This document shows positions 34,794 to 43,225 of a DNA stretch of 64,000 nt, piece by piece. Source of the DNA: Mesorhizobium sp. M9A.F.Ca.ET.002.03.1.2 (GTDB lineage: Bacteria; Pseudomonadota; Alphaproteobacteria; Rhizobiales; Rhizobiaceae). The translations under genes and the position numbers were made by a program. The notes beneath the pieces are model-generated. The model saw only the letters and a program-made list of their open reading frames with translations. It ran no database searches and was not told the DNA's origin. Numbering within the stretch: the stretch's first letter is position 1; every line of letters begins with the position of its first letter. The stretch spans positions 4,147,001 through 4,211,000 of the forward strand of contig NZ_CP034443.1 of NCBI RefSeq assembly GCF_003952365.1, given 5' to 3'.

Positions 34794-35828
34794 ATGTCGA
34801 ACATGATGAAGGCGCTGGTCAAGGCCAAGGCCGAGCCAGGCATCTGGATGGAAGAGGTGCCGGTGCCGGAAATCGGCCCCAACGACGTTCTGATCAAGAT
34901 CAGGAAGACCGCGATCTGCGGCACCGACGTCCACATCTACAATTGGGACCAGTGGGCGCAAAAGACAGTGCCCGTGCCGATGGTGACCGGCCATGAATTC
35001 GTCGGCACGGTCGCCGATTTCGGCGCGGCGGTGACTGAGTACAAGGTCGGCCAGCGCGTCTCGGGCGAGGGCCACATCGTCTGCGGCCACTGCCGCAACT
35101 GCCGCGCGGGCAGGGGGCATCTGTGCCGCAACACGCTCGGTGTCGGCGTCAACCGTCCCGGCGCCTTCGGCGAATACCTGGCGATCCCGCAGCACAATGT
35201 CGTGCCGATCCCCGACGACGTGCCCGACGAGATCGCCGCGATCTTCGATCCCTTAGGCAATGCCGTGCACACCGCATTGTCCTTTGATTTGGTCGGCGAG
35301 GACGTGCTGGTCACCGGCGCCGGGCCGATCGGCATCATGGGTGCGCTCGTCGCCCAATGCGTCGGCGCGCGAAAAGTGGTCATCACCGACATCAACCCGG
35401 TGCGGCTGGCGCTGGCGAAAAAACTCGGCGTCCAGCATGTGGTCGACGCGTCGAAGGAAAAGCTGCGCGACGTGATGCCGGCGCTCGGCATGACCGAAGG
35501 TTTCGACGTTGGCCTCGAAATGTCGGGCGCCGCGCCCGCCTTCCGCGACATGATCGACACCATGAACAATGGCGGCAAGATCGCCATTCTGGGCATTGCC
35601 CCGACCGGCTTCGAGATCGACTGGAACAAGGTGATCTTCAAGATGCTGCATCTCAAGGGCATCTACGGCCGTGAGATGTTCGAGACCTGGTACAAGATGA
35701 TCGCCCTCGTGCAAGGCCCGCTCGACGTGACCGGGCTGATCACCCACCGCATTGGGATTGACGACTATATTTCCGGCTTCGAGGCGATGAAGAGCGGCAA
35801 TTCCGGCAAGGTGGTGATGGACTGGTGA
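34794..35828 (+). CDS. tdh: L-threonine 3-dehydrogenase
   Basis: 344-residue zinc-dependent medium-chain dehydrogenase that oxidises threonine to 2-amino-3-ketobutyrate with NAD. Catalytic zinc residues lie in [15 protein letters not shown] and TGHEFVG, the structural zinc in [15 protein letters not shown], and the NAD fold around [22 protein letters not shown] stands at good distance before ATG 34794, which is just downstream of a palindromic element. Together with kbl it converts threonine to glycine. The next gene overlaps its stop by 4 nt. Confidence 0.95.
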   Translation: MSNMMKALVKAKAEPGIWMEEVPVPEIGPNDVLIKIRKTAICGTDVHIYNWDQWAQKTVPVPMVTGHEFVGTVADFGAAVTEYKVGQRVSGEGHIVCGHCRNCRAGRGHLCRNTLGVGVNRPGAFGEYLAIPQHNVVPIPDDVPDEIAAIFDPLGNAVHTALSFDLVGEDVLVTGAGPIGIMGALVAQCVGARKVVITDINPVRLALAKKLGVQHVVDASKEKLRDVMPALGMTEGFDVGLEMSGAAPAFRDMIDTMNNGGKIAILGIAPTGFEIDWNKVIFKMLHLKGIYGREMFETWYKMIALVQGPLDVTGLITHRIGIDDYISGFEAMKSGNSGKVVMDW

Positions 35829-36250
35829 GCGCCTTATCTTTCCGACACCTGAACCTAGATTGGAACGCAGAGCCTAACGCTCCCGATGTTGAGCTAACAG
35901 TTGAGGGCAATACCGTTCAGCTTACCTTTCGCTTGAACCCATGGGCTTATGACGCCAGCAAAGGAGAGAAGGGGACCCTTCGTTTCATTGGCTGCAGTCG
36001 TTGGCGGTGGGACTCAACAAACGACCACGCATGGTTCGCAGGGGAAGGTCTTTACGCCGGAAACGCACCAAAATGGGGCGAATTCTATGAGGTTATCGGT
36101 GATAGCCGGCCGACCAGTGAGCACGATTGGGAGGTTCTGTCGCCTGACGGGCCCAAGTCACGACAGTTCCTGTTCTATTTTCGCGACGAAGCGATTGAAG
36201 TTATAAGTGAAGACTGGTCACTTTCTCGACAAATGTCAGGCGGTGGCTAG
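35825..36250 (+). CDS. Hypothetical protein overlapping tdh, atypical composition
   Basis: 141-residue soluble protein that I do not recognise. It is rich in Trp and acidic residues ([37 protein letters not shown]). The GTG start overlaps the tdh stop by 4 nt, so translation may be coupled. Codon use is visibly less GC-rich than in its neighbours, suggesting recent acquisition. Its TAG stop is shared in antisense with the convergent MarR gene: the 4-bp palindrome CTAG at 36247-36250 serves both. Confidence 0.6.
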   Translation: MSALSFRHLNLDWNAEPNAPDVELTVEGNTVQLTFRLNPWAYDASKGEKGTLRFIGCSRWRWDSTNDHAWFAGEGLYAGNAPKWGEFYEVIGDSRPTSEHDWEVLSPDGPKSRQFLFYFRDEAIEVISEDWSLSRQMSGGG

Positions 36251-36723
36251 GCGTTGCGTTCAGAGCGATTGGCTTCGACCCTAACCTTGGCTCGCCCCAA
36301 ACTACCCTCCAAGGCGGTCAGCCCTTTCGTGATTGCCGCGCGATCACCTTCACTCAGCTTCGCCAAGAGTTCCCGCTCGAACGCCTTCGCTAGCGGCACC
36401 ATTTCGCGATAGGCGGCCAGGCCCGCTTTGGTCAGCGCCAGATGCTCGACACGACGGTCTTTCTCGTCTGGCGTGCGGGTCAGCCAGCGCCGCCGCTCAA
36501 GCTCGGCCACCGCTCGAGACACCTTGGTTTTATGCATCGCCGATTGCTCGCCAAGCTCAGTTGCCGTCATCGTGCCATGCTGCCCCAGACCTGAAAGCGT
36601 TCGCCATTCCGGCCGCGTCAGGCCGTGGCGATCTCGGTAAATCTTCGAGAATTCGCGGCTGACGGAATCGGCAAGCCTATAGAGCCGGTAGGGCAAGAAG
36701 CTTTCGAGTTCGAGGATTTCCAT
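36247..36723 (-). CDS. MarR family regulator, probably of homogentisate catabolism
   Basis: 158-residue MarR protein: YRLYRLADSVSREFSKIYRDRHGLTRPEWRTL opening helices, HTH in MTATELGEQSAMHKTKVSRAVAELERRRWLTRTPDEKDRRVEHLALT. The ATG at 36723 is used. It is divergent from hmgA with 130 bases between, so it is the likely repressor of the hmgA - MBL - fahA - dinB unit. A GTTACA direct repeat in the gap is a possible binding site. Confidence 0.82.
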   Translation of the reverse strand: MEILELESFLPYRLYRLADSVSREFSKIYRDRHGLTRPEWRTLSGLGQHGTMTATELGEQSAMHKTKVSRAVAELERRRWLTRTPDEKDRRVEHLALTKAGLAAYREMVPLAKAFERELLAKLSEGDRAAITKGLTALEGSLGRAKVRVEANRSERNA

Positions 36724-36757
36724 GTGCGCACTGTGGATGCGGCGTTCGCCGTTGATA

Positions 36758-36778
36758 GTTACATTTTCGATGGTTACA
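36758..36778. promoter_or_regulatory. GTTACA direct repeat between MarR and hmgA
   Basis: GTTACA occurs at 36758-36763 and again at 36773-36778, 15 bp apart, within an AT-rich stretch of an otherwise GC-rich divergent promoter. It is a candidate regulator or promoter site, on weak evidence. Confidence 0.3.
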
Positions 36779-36853
36779 AATGAAACCACTTTGGTCAACA
36801 TTACCGGCAAGCCGCGTTCAACTGGCTGAGAGACCGGGATCAGGGAGGATGCC

Positions 36854-38167
36854 ATGGCCTTTTCCTACATGCCGGGATTCGGCAACGACTTCGAAACCGA
36901 AACCCTGCCGGGTTCGCTGCCGCAGGGGCGGAATTCGCCGCAGCGGCCGGCCTACGGCCTCTACGCCGAGCAACTGTCCGGCTCGCCCTTCACCGCGCCG
37001 CGCGGCACCAACGAGCGCTCGTGGCTCTATCGTATCCGGCCGAGCGTCAGGCACACCGGCCGCTTCAAGCCGGCGAGCTATCCGCTGTGGAAGAGCGCGC
37101 CGAATGTCGGCGATCACGAGCTGGCGCTCGGCCAATATCGCTGGAATCCGGTGCCGATGCCGAAGGAACCGACCGACTTCATCGCCGGCATGCGCTCGAT
37201 TACCACCGCCGGCGACGTGCTTGGCCAGACCGGCATGGCGGCACACGTCTATGTCGCCAACCGCTCGATGGTCGACGATCATTTCTTCAATGCCGATGGT
37301 GAGTTGCTGGTGGTGCCGCAGGTCGGCAGCCTGCGCCTCGTCACCGAGATGGGCGTCATCGAATTGCGCCCTGGCGAGATCGCCGTGCTGCCGCGCGGCC
37401 TCGTGTTCAAGGTCGAGCTGGTCGATGCCGAAGTGCGCGGCTATCTCTGCGAGAACTACGGCGCCAAGCTGACGCTGCCGGACCGTGGCCCGATCGGCGC
37501 CAATTGCCTGGCCAATCCGCGCGATTTCAAGACGCCTTGCGCCTGGTTCGAGGACAAGGAAACGCCTTGCCGGCTGACCGTCAAATGGTGCGGAAATTTC
37601 CATGTCACCGAGCTCGGCCATTCGCCGCTGGATGTGGTGGCGTGGCACGGTAACTACGCACCCTATAAATATGATCTTGCGACCTTTTCGCCGGTCGGCG
37701 CACTGTTGTTCGACCACCCCGACCCGTCGATCTTTACCGTGCTGACCGCGCCGAGCGGCGAGGAGGGCACCGCCAACATCGACTTCGTCATCTTTCCGCC
37801 GCGCTGGCTGGTGGCCGAAGACACGTTCCGCCCGCCATGGTATCACCGCAACATCATGAGCGAGTTCATGGGCCTGATCCACGGCCAGTACGACGCCAAG
37901 GAAGAGGGGTTCGTCCCCGGCGGCATCAGCCTGCACAATATGATGCTGGCCCATGGGCCAGACGCGTCTGGCTTCCAAAAGGCCTTCCGCGCCGATCTGA
38001 AACCGGTCAAGCTCGACAATACCATGGCCTTCATGTTCGAGACGCGATTCCCGCAGATGCTGACCCGTTACGCCGCCGAGCTCGAAACCCGGCAGGACAA
38101 CTACATCGACTGCTGGGCCGATCTGAAGAAGCGCTTCAACGGCACGCCCGAGGGCGACTGGTCTTGA
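36854..38167 (+). CDS. hmgA: Homogentisate 1,2-dioxygenase
   Basis: 437-residue non-haem iron dioxygenase opening homogentisate to 4-maleylacetoacetate. The iron ligands by family alignment are H331 and E337 in [12 protein letters not shown] and H367 in MLAHGPD. The N-terminal GFGNDFETE and the NPVPMP segment are also conserved. GGGAGG precedes ATG 36854. The metallo-beta-lactamase gene starts inside its stop (TTGA overlap), and fahA and a DinB-family gene follow, forming a catabolic operon. Confidence 0.96.
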   Translation: MAFSYMPGFGNDFETETLPGSLPQGRNSPQRPAYGLYAEQLSGSPFTAPRGTNERSWLYRIRPSVRHTGRFKPASYPLWKSAPNVGDHELALGQYRWNPVPMPKEPTDFIAGMRSITTAGDVLGQTGMAAHVYVANRSMVDDHFFNADGELLVVPQVGSLRLVTEMGVIELRPGEIAVLPRGLVFKVELVDAEVRGYLCENYGAKLTLPDRGPIGANCLANPRDFKTPCAWFEDKETPCRLTVKWCGNFHVTELGHSPLDVVAWHGNYAPYKYDLATFSPVGALLFDHPDPSIFTVLTAPSGEEGTANIDFVIFPPRWLVAEDTFRPPWYHRNIMSEFMGLIHGQYDAKEEGFVPGGISLHNMMLAHGPDASGFQKAFRADLKPVKLDNTMAFMFETRFPQMLTRYAAELETRQDNYIDCWADLKKRFNGTPEGDWS

Positions 38168-39039
38168 GCGCTGATCCGACGCCGGATCGGCTGGTGCTTC
38201 TGGGCTCGAAGGGCGGCCCGGCGCTGCGGCCGGGCGGTCCGTGGCCGAGCTCGTCATTGCTGGAATTCGGCGGCCGCAATATCGTCGTCGATTGCGGGCT
38301 TGGCGTGACGCGCGGGCTGGCCGACGCCGGCATCAGCCTGAAGGCGCTCGACCTGGTCTTCGTCACGCATTTGCACTCCGACCATGTGCTGGAACTCGGT
38401 CCGCTGATCCACACCGCCTGGACGGCGGGCCTGGCGACACCGGTCACCGTGTTCGGCCCGCCCGGCACCGGGCATTACTGGCAGCGCTTTTGCCAGGCGA
38501 TGGAATTCGACATCGAGATCCGCATCGCCGACGAAGGCCGGCCCAATATCAAAGATATGGTTTCGATCGTCGAATTCGGCGAAGGCCGGGTGATGGAGGA
38601 GCACGGCCTGAAGGTTTCAGCGCTGCGCGTCGATCATCCGCCGGTGGCCGACTGTTTTGCGCTGCGCTTCGAGCATGCCGGACAAAGCGTCGTGTTCTCT
38701 GCCGATACGGCATTCTTTCCGCCATTGGCCGATTTTGCCAAAGGCGCCGACATCCTCGTCCATGAAGCCATGCTGGAAGAAGGCATCGAGCGGCTCGTCG
38801 CGAAAACCGGCAACGGCGCGCGGTTGAGGGAACATCTGATCTCCAGTCACAGCTTTGCCGGAGAGGTGGGGCGCATCGCCACCGAGGCCGGGGTTAGGAG
38901 ACTCCTGCTCAACCACCTCATTCCGGCCGACGATCCTGAGATCGGCGAGGCCGACTGGATCGCCGCCGTCAGGAAAACATGGGCCGGCGACTTGACGATC
39001 GCCCGCGACGGCCTTGTTGTACAGCTAAGCGGTGACTAA
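38164..39039 (+). CDS. Metallo-beta-lactamase fold hydrolase in the homogentisate operon
   Basis: 291-residue MBL-fold hydrolase: [13 protein letters not shown] supplies the HxHxDH zinc motif, with SADTAFF and a late NHLIPAD segment supplying other ligands, similar to ribonuclease Z-like or arylsulfatase-like MBL proteins. It starts with TTG overlapping the hmgA stop by 4 nt, so it is translationally coupled to the dioxygenase. Its role in the pathway is unknown; hydrolysis of a lactone or ester side product is possible but speculative. Confidence 0.8.
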   Translation: MSADPTPDRLVLLGSKGGPALRPGGPWPSSSLLEFGGRNIVVDCGLGVTRGLADAGISLKALDLVFVTHLHSDHVLELGPLIHTAWTAGLATPVTVFGPPGTGHYWQRFCQAMEFDIEIRIADEGRPNIKDMVSIVEFGEGRVMEEHGLKVSALRVDHPPVADCFALRFEHAGQSVVFSADTAFFPPLADFAKGADILVHEAMLEEGIERLVAKTGNGARLREHLISSHSFAGEVGRIATEAGVRRLLLNHLIPADDPEIGEADWIAAVRKTWAGDLTIARDGLVVQLSGD

Positions 39040-39062
39040 GCCGCATCAGGAGAGGAAACCGC

Positions 39063-40076
39063 ATGAAGCTTGCCTCATTGAAGGACGGGACGCGCGATGG
39101 GAAACTCGTCGTCGTCTCGCGCGACCTGACGCGGTTCACCGATGCCTCGTTTCTGGTACCGACGCTGCAGGCGGCGCTCGACGACTGGAGCCGGATAGCG
39201 CCGCATTTGGCGACAATCGCGGAATCGCTTGAGAACAATGCGGTGCCGTCAGACCGCTTTCACGAGCATGACGCCCATTCACCACTGCCGCGCGCCTATC
39301 AGTGGGCCGACGGCTCGGCCTATGTCAATCATGTCGAGCTGGTGCGGAAAGCGCGCGGCGCCGAGATGCCGGCAAGCTTCTGGACCGATCCGCTAATTTA
39401 CCAGGGCGGCTCGGACGCCTTCATCGCGCCGCGTGACCCGATCCGGGCGGCCGACGAGGCTTTTGGCGTCGACATGGAGGCGGAGGTCGCCGTCATCGTC
39501 GACGACGTGTCGATGGGCGCAAGCCTCGATGAGGCGCAGGCCGCGATCCGGCTGGTTATGTTGGTCAACGACGTCACGCTGCGCTCCCTCACTGCGCCAG
39601 AGCTTGCCAAGGGCTTCGGCTTCTTCCAGTCAAAGCCGTCCTCGGCCTTTTCTCCGGTCGCGGTGACGCCGGACGAATTGGGCGAGGCCTGGGATGGCGG
39701 CAAGGTCAGCCTGCCGCTGCTGGTCGATCTCAACGGTAAGCCGTTCGGCCGGGCGGATGCCGGCATCGACATGACCTTCGATTTTCCGGCGCTGATTGCG
39801 CATGCCGCGAAAACCCGGCCGCTGGCCGCCGGCACGATCATCGGTTCGGGCACTGTCTCCAACAAGCAGGGCGGCGGCCCGGGCAAGCCTGTCTCGGCGG
39901 GCGGCGCAGGCTATTCCTGCATTGCCGAGTTGCGCATGATCGAAACCATCGAGGCCGGCGCGCCGACAACGCCATTCCTGCGTTTTGGCGACACCGTGCG
40001 CATCGAGATGAAGGACGGGACCGGACATTCGATCTTTGGTGCGATCGAGCAGAAGGTCGAGAAATACGTCGGGTAA
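39063..40076 (+). CDS. fahA: Fumarylacetoacetate hydrolase
   Basis: 337-residue FAH-family enzyme, last step of tyrosine breakdown, giving fumarate and acetoacetate. FGVDMEAEVAVIVDDV supplies the E-x-E metal ligands and the region GTIIGSGTVSNKQG is typical of bacterial two-domain FahA. GGAGAGG precedes ATG 39063. It is placed between the MBL gene and a DinB-family gene in the hmgA operon, which supports fumarylacetoacetase rather than another FAH-superfamily activity. Confidence 0.9.
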   Translation: MKLASLKDGTRDGKLVVVSRDLTRFTDASFLVPTLQAALDDWSRIAPHLATIAESLENNAVPSDRFHEHDAHSPLPRAYQWADGSAYVNHVELVRKARGAEMPASFWTDPLIYQGGSDAFIAPRDPIRAADEAFGVDMEAEVAVIVDDVSMGASLDEAQAAIRLVMLVNDVTLRSLTAPELAKGFGFFQSKPSSAFSPVAVTPDELGEAWDGGKVSLPLLVDLNGKPFGRADAGIDMTFDFPALIAHAAKTRPLAAGTIIGSGTVSNKQGGGPGKPVSAGGAGYSCIAELRMIETIEAGAPTTPFLRFGDTVRIEMKDGTGHSIFGAIEQKVEKYVG

Positions 40077-40099
40077 GGTTTGGGGAGACCTCCGAAACG

Positions 40100-40636
40100 A
40101 TGAACCTGCTGGACCACAATCGCCGCATGGCGCGCAACAATCTCTGGTCGAACGACCGGCTCTATCGCGCCGTGCTGCAGCTTAAGCTCGGTGAGTTCGA
40201 GGCCGAGCGAACCAGCTTTTTCCCCTCGATCAAGGCGACGCTCAACCACATATTGGCGGTCGATCATCTCTATCTCGACTTTCTCGAAGAGGGCGGCGTC
40301 GGCGCCGCCGTCTTTGACGACTTCGTGCCGTTCGACGACGCCGCAAGCCTGGCGGTGGCTCAGGCCGATTTCGACCGCAGGCTGGTTGCTTTCTGCGACG
40401 CCTTGTCGGCTGACGATCTCGACCGTCGCGTCATCACCGACCGGCGCGAGGACGGCATGATCCCGGAACGCATCGGCGACATACTCGCTCACGTCTTCCT
40501 GCACGACATCCACCATCGCGGCCAGGTGCATGCCATGCTGTCCGGCACTTCAGTCAAGCCGCCGCAACTCGACGAGTTCCTGCTCGATTATGATCTGAAG
40601 CTGAGACAGGTAGAGATCAAGCGGCTGGGCTTGTGA
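40100..40636 (+). CDS. DinB-family protein in the homogentisate operon
   Basis: 178-residue four-helix DinB/YfiT-type protein: RRMARNNLWSNDRLYRAV at the N-terminus, a metal-type His in LNHILAVDHLYLD, and HVFLHDIHHRGQVHAML with the remaining His residues of the triad. The superfamily includes thiol-dependent S-transferases and mycothiol-dependent maleylpyruvate isomerase. It is the last gene of the hmgA - MBL - fahA unit, 23 nt after fahA, where a maleylacetoacetate isomerase would be expected. That role is inferred. Confidence 0.8.
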   Translation: MNLLDHNRRMARNNLWSNDRLYRAVLQLKLGEFEAERTSFFPSIKATLNHILAVDHLYLDFLEEGGVGAAVFDDFVPFDDAASLAVAQADFDRRLVAFCDALSADDLDRRVITDRREDGMIPERIGDILAHVFLHDIHHRGQVHAMLSGTSVKPPQLDEFLLDYDLKLRQVEIKRLGL

Positions 40637-40659
40637 TTGAAAGCGGTCATGCCCGAGAA

Positions 40660-40703
40660 ATTATTGTAGTTACGAAAATTATTGACTCGATTATTGTAGG
40701 TAC
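40660..40703. promoter_or_regulatory. Direct repeats upstream of brnT
   Basis: ATTATTGTAGTTAC (40660-40673) and ATTATTGTAGGTAC (40690-40703) repeat with a 30-bp period, about three helical turns, overlapping a TTGACT -35-like hexamer at 40682. The start codon of brnT is at 40714. They are probable BrnA autoregulation sites. Confidence 0.55.
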
Positions 40704-40713
40704 ATAAATTCAG

Positions 40714-40987
40714 ATGAAGATCGTTTGGGATGAACCGAAACGGCTGGCCAACATCGAAAAGCATGGGTTGGATTTTGCCGTTTTAGGTGACGAATTCTTT
40801 CTTGCCTCGACGATTCGAACCGCCAAGGCGGGCCCGCCTCATGGCAATAGGCCGGACAGCTGGCGGGGTGATTGTGGTGATCTTTGCCAGGCTTGGCTCC
40901 GAGGGTGTTTCGATAATTTCGATGCGTCCGGCCAACCCGGCTGAAAGGAGGTTGTTCGATGGCAAAACTGAAAATCACGAAGCCTGA
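40714..40987 (+). pseudogene. brnT: BrnT toxin, frameshifted
   Basis: BrnT-type ribonuclease toxin broken by a one-base insertion. The first frame encodes MKIVWDEPKRLANIEKHGLDFAVLGDEFF and then leaves the family pattern after RTAKAG. The next frame resumes with LMAIGRTAGGVIVVIFARLGSEG and SIISMRPANPAERRLF, the conserved BrnT ending. The extra base lies in the CCC run at 40833-40835. The restored frame would end at 40987, overlapping brnA by 29 nt as usual for this pair. Either the toxin is inactivated or the base is a sequencing error. The antitoxin gene downstream looks intact. Confidence 0.75.
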
Positions 40988-41279
40988 CAAGGAGTTCAAG
41001 CCTGGCAAGGGCTTTACCAAGGAAGATTGGGATGCCGTTTCGGACAACCCCGAATGGACGGAGGAGGATTTCAAAAACGCCCGTCCTTTCACCGAGGTCT
41101 TCCCGGACCTTGCCGAAAGCATTCGCCGCGCGCGCGGCCGGCCGGCGCTCGACAATCCGAAGAAGCAGGTGACGCTCCGGCTCGACAGCGATGTGGTCGC
41201 CCGCTTTCGCGCCGGCGGCCCCGGCTGGCAGAGCCGGATCAACGACATCCTGCGTAAGGCCGCTGGCCTTCCGAAGTAG
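40959..41279 (+). CDS. brnA: BrnA antitoxin
   Basis: 106-residue BrnA-type antitoxin with a ribbon-helix-helix C-terminal domain (KKQVTLRLDSDVVARFRAGGPGWQSRINDILRKA) and an acidic N-terminal toxin-binding part (EDWDAVSDNPEWTEEDF). GGAGG precedes ATG 40959. It follows the frameshifted brnT and would neutralise it and repress the operon. The direct repeats upstream of brnT are the likely DNA target. Confidence 0.88.
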   Translation: MAKLKITKPDKEFKPGKGFTKEDWDAVSDNPEWTEEDFKNARPFTEVFPDLAESIRRARGRPALDNPKKQVTLRLDSDVVARFRAGGPGWQSRINDILRKAAGLPK

Positions 41280-41304
41280 CCGTCGAGCGGTTGGGGTTGG
41301 AGGA

Positions 41305-41679
41305 TCAGGCCAACTCGACGTCATAGGCCGAAAAATGACGATCCGTGGAGATTAACGTCAAGCCTTCGATTTGAGCCTGGGCGATGAGCAGACGGTCAAA
41401 GGGATCGCGATGATGAAAAGGCAAATGCTCAAGCCTCGCGGCGTGTAGTTCATTCACACTGAGGATTGGAATCCCGTTCGACCGCAGGATTTCGACAATG
41501 TTGCCAGTGAGCATGATTTTGCCGAGCGATTTCTTGATGGTGATCTCCGCCACGGAGATGGCGCTGACGATCACATCCTCGCCGGCGAGAAAGATGTCAC
41601 GATGGCGATCCGACAGACGTGGGTCCGCGTTGAGCACCCAAAGCAGAATATGGGTATCGACCAGATATTTGCGGATCAT
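41305..41679 (-). CDS. PIN-domain toxin, VapC-like
   Basis: 124-residue PIN-domain ribonuclease toxin. KYLVDTHILLWVL holds the first Asp, SAISVAEITIKKSLGK the Glu, and HHRDPFDRLLIAQAQ plus the late STDRHF the remaining acidic residues of the metal site. This type of PIN protein is usually partnered with a Phd/YefM antitoxin, as here. It overlaps the antitoxin stop by 4 nt. All catalytic acids look intact, so the toxin should be active. Confidence 0.9.
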   Translation of the reverse strand: MIRKYLVDTHILLWVLNADPRLSDRHRDIFLAGEDVIVSAISVAEITIKKSLGKIMLTGNIVEILRSNGIPILSVNELHAARLEHLPFHHRDPFDRLLIAQAQIEGLTLISTDRHFSAYDVELA

Positions 41680-41903
41680 TTAATGTACTCGTCCCATTCG
41701 GGACCGAGCTCATCAAAATCATCCGATATCCGAATCTGGCCCTTCAAGGCCCCAAACAGGCCTTTGCTCCCGCCAAGCCGGGCGGGAGCACTCAAGGTCG
41801 CGACGATCTCCCCGTGCCGCGTGAGATGGATCTCTTCGCCTGCCTGGGCACGCTTCACCAACTCAGAGAGCTGGGCCTTCGCTTTCGCCATTGGAACGTT
41901 CAT
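41676..41903 (-). CDS. Phd/YefM-type antitoxin
   Basis: 75-residue antitoxin of the prevent-host-death family: MAKAKAQLSELVKRAQAGEEIHLTRHGEIVATL is the DNA-binding Phd core, followed by an acidic C-terminal toxin-binding tail (SDDFDELGPEWDEYIK). It is first in a two-gene operon with the PIN toxin. An inverted repeat just upstream (41914-41937) is a probable autorepression site. Confidence 0.88.
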   Translation of the reverse strand: MNVPMAKAKAQLSELVKRAQAGEEIHLTRHGEIVATLSAPARLGGSKGLFGALKGQIRISDDFDELGPEWDEYIK

Positions 41904-41913
41904 GTCAGACCTC

Positions 41914-41937
41914 TTATGACCAGAATTTAGGTCATAA
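41914..41937. promoter_or_regulatory. Operator of the Phd/PIN toxin-antitoxin operon
   Basis: TTATGACC (41914-41921) and GGTCATAA (41930-41937) are perfect 8-bp inverted arms with an AT-rich 8-nt spacer, ending 11 bp upstream of the antitoxin start. This is the usual position for a Phd-antitoxin operator. Confidence 0.65.
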
Positions 41938-41972
41938 ATGGTCTATCCGCAAGAAATCTTGATGACGACCGC

Positions 41973-43085
41973 TTACTCCGCCGCCTCCACCTTGATCACG
42001 CCGCGCCTGATCTGGTCCTGCTCGATCGATTCGAACAGGGCTCGGAAATTGCCCTCACCAAAACCTTCGTCGCCCTTCCTCTGAATGAATTCGAAGAAGA
42101 TCGGCCCGATCACGGTTTTTGAAAAGATCTGCAGCAGGATCTTGGTCGTGCCGCCGTCGACCACGCCTTCGCCGTCGATCAGGATACCGTGCTTTTTCAT
42201 GCGCTCGATCGGCTCGTCATGGCCGCTCACGCGGGCGTGGGACATGTCATAATAGGTCTCCGGCGGGCCGGGCATGAATTTCAGCCCGTTGGCGGCCAGC
42301 CTGTCGGTGGCGCCATAGATCTCGTCGGTGCCGACGGCGATGTGCTGGATGCCTTCGCCATTGTACTTCTTCAGATACTCGGCGATCTGGCTGGTCTCGT
42401 CCTTGGACTCGTTGAGCGGGATGCGGATCTTGCCGCAGGGCGAGGTGATGGCGCGGCTGACCAGCCCGGTGATCTTACCGTCGATGTCGAAGAAATGGAT
42501 CTGCTTGAAGCCGAACAGGTCGCGATAGAAATCCCACCATTTGTCCATGTTGCCGCGATAGACATTGTGGGTGAGGTGGTCGAGATAATAGAAGCCGACG
42601 CCTTCCGGCTTCGGGTCGCGTTCGCCCAGCCACTCGAACTCGGCGTCATAGGCCGAGCCCTTCTCGCCATAGGCCTCGATGAAATAAAGCAGCGAGCCGC
42701 CGATGCCGACGATTGCCGGCACATCGAGCGTCTTGTCCTTGCCTTCATAAGGCGTGGCGCCCTTGGCGACGGCATGGTCGAACGCATGCTTGGCATCGAC
42801 CACCCGCCAGGCCATCGAAGCCGCGCACGGGCCGTGCTTGTCGACGAATTTCATCGCATGCGAGCCGGGCTCGGCATTGACGACATAGTTGATGTCGCCC
42901 TGCCGCCAGACGGTGATCTCTTTGGTGCGGTGCTTCGCTACCGGTACATAGCCCATGCGGGTAAAAAGCTCGGCGAGCTTTTTCGGCTCGGGATGGGCGA
43001 ACTCGACGAACTCGAAGCCATCGGTGCCGGCGGGGTTGGCCTTGCTGATCTTTGCGGGCGGTGCGTCGTGCGGGAAGGGACCCAT
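41973..43085 (-). CDS. hppD: 4-hydroxyphenylpyruvate dioxygenase
   Basis: 370-residue iron-dependent dioxygenase converting 4-hydroxyphenylpyruvate to homogentisate. The iron ligands by family pattern are H170 (LDHLTHNVYRG), H248 (GIQHIAVGTDEIY) and E332 (FFEFIQRKG). The C-terminal FGEGNFRALFESIE is conserved. ATG 43085. It supplies the substrate of HmgA encoded 5 kb away, but two toxin-antitoxin loci lie between. Divergent to an Lrp-family regulator that probably controls it. Confidence 0.96.
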   Translation of the reverse strand: MGPFPHDAPPAKISKANPAGTDGFEFVEFAHPEPKKLAELFTRMGYVPVAKHRTKEITVWRQGDINYVVNAEPGSHAMKFVDKHGPCAASMAWRVVDAKHAFDHAVAKGATPYEGKDKTLDVPAIVGIGGSLLYFIEAYGEKGSAYDAEFEWLGERDPKPEGVGFYYLDHLTHNVYRGNMDKWWDFYRDLFGFKQIHFFDIDGKITGLVSRAITSPCGKIRIPLNESKDETSQIAEYLKKYNGEGIQHIAVGTDEIYGATDRLAANGLKFMPGPPETYYDMSHARVSGHDEPIERMKKHGILIDGEGVVDGGTTKILLQIFSKTVIGPIFFEFIQRKGDEGFGEGNFRALFESIEQDQIRRGVIKVEAAE

Positions 43086-43167
43086 GACATTGCCTCCAAA
43101 AGCTGGCGTGGCCGGAAAAGGCCATTACAGCGCAATCATAGCGCGGAGCGGGCGCACGGTGCTTGCA

Positions 43168-43181
43168 TTCAAACGCTTGAA
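43168..43181. promoter_or_regulatory. Lrp-type palindrome between hppD and its regulator
   Basis: TTCAA (43168-43172) and TTGAA (43177-43181) flank ACGC; with outer bases the site reads CATTCAA...TTGAAATG. Lrp/AsnC proteins often bind loose palindromes of this kind in divergent promoters. Confidence 0.4.
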
Positions 43182-43225
43182 ATGATCAGGTTATGCGTGA
43201 ACTGTGCACATATGGAGAAGAATCC

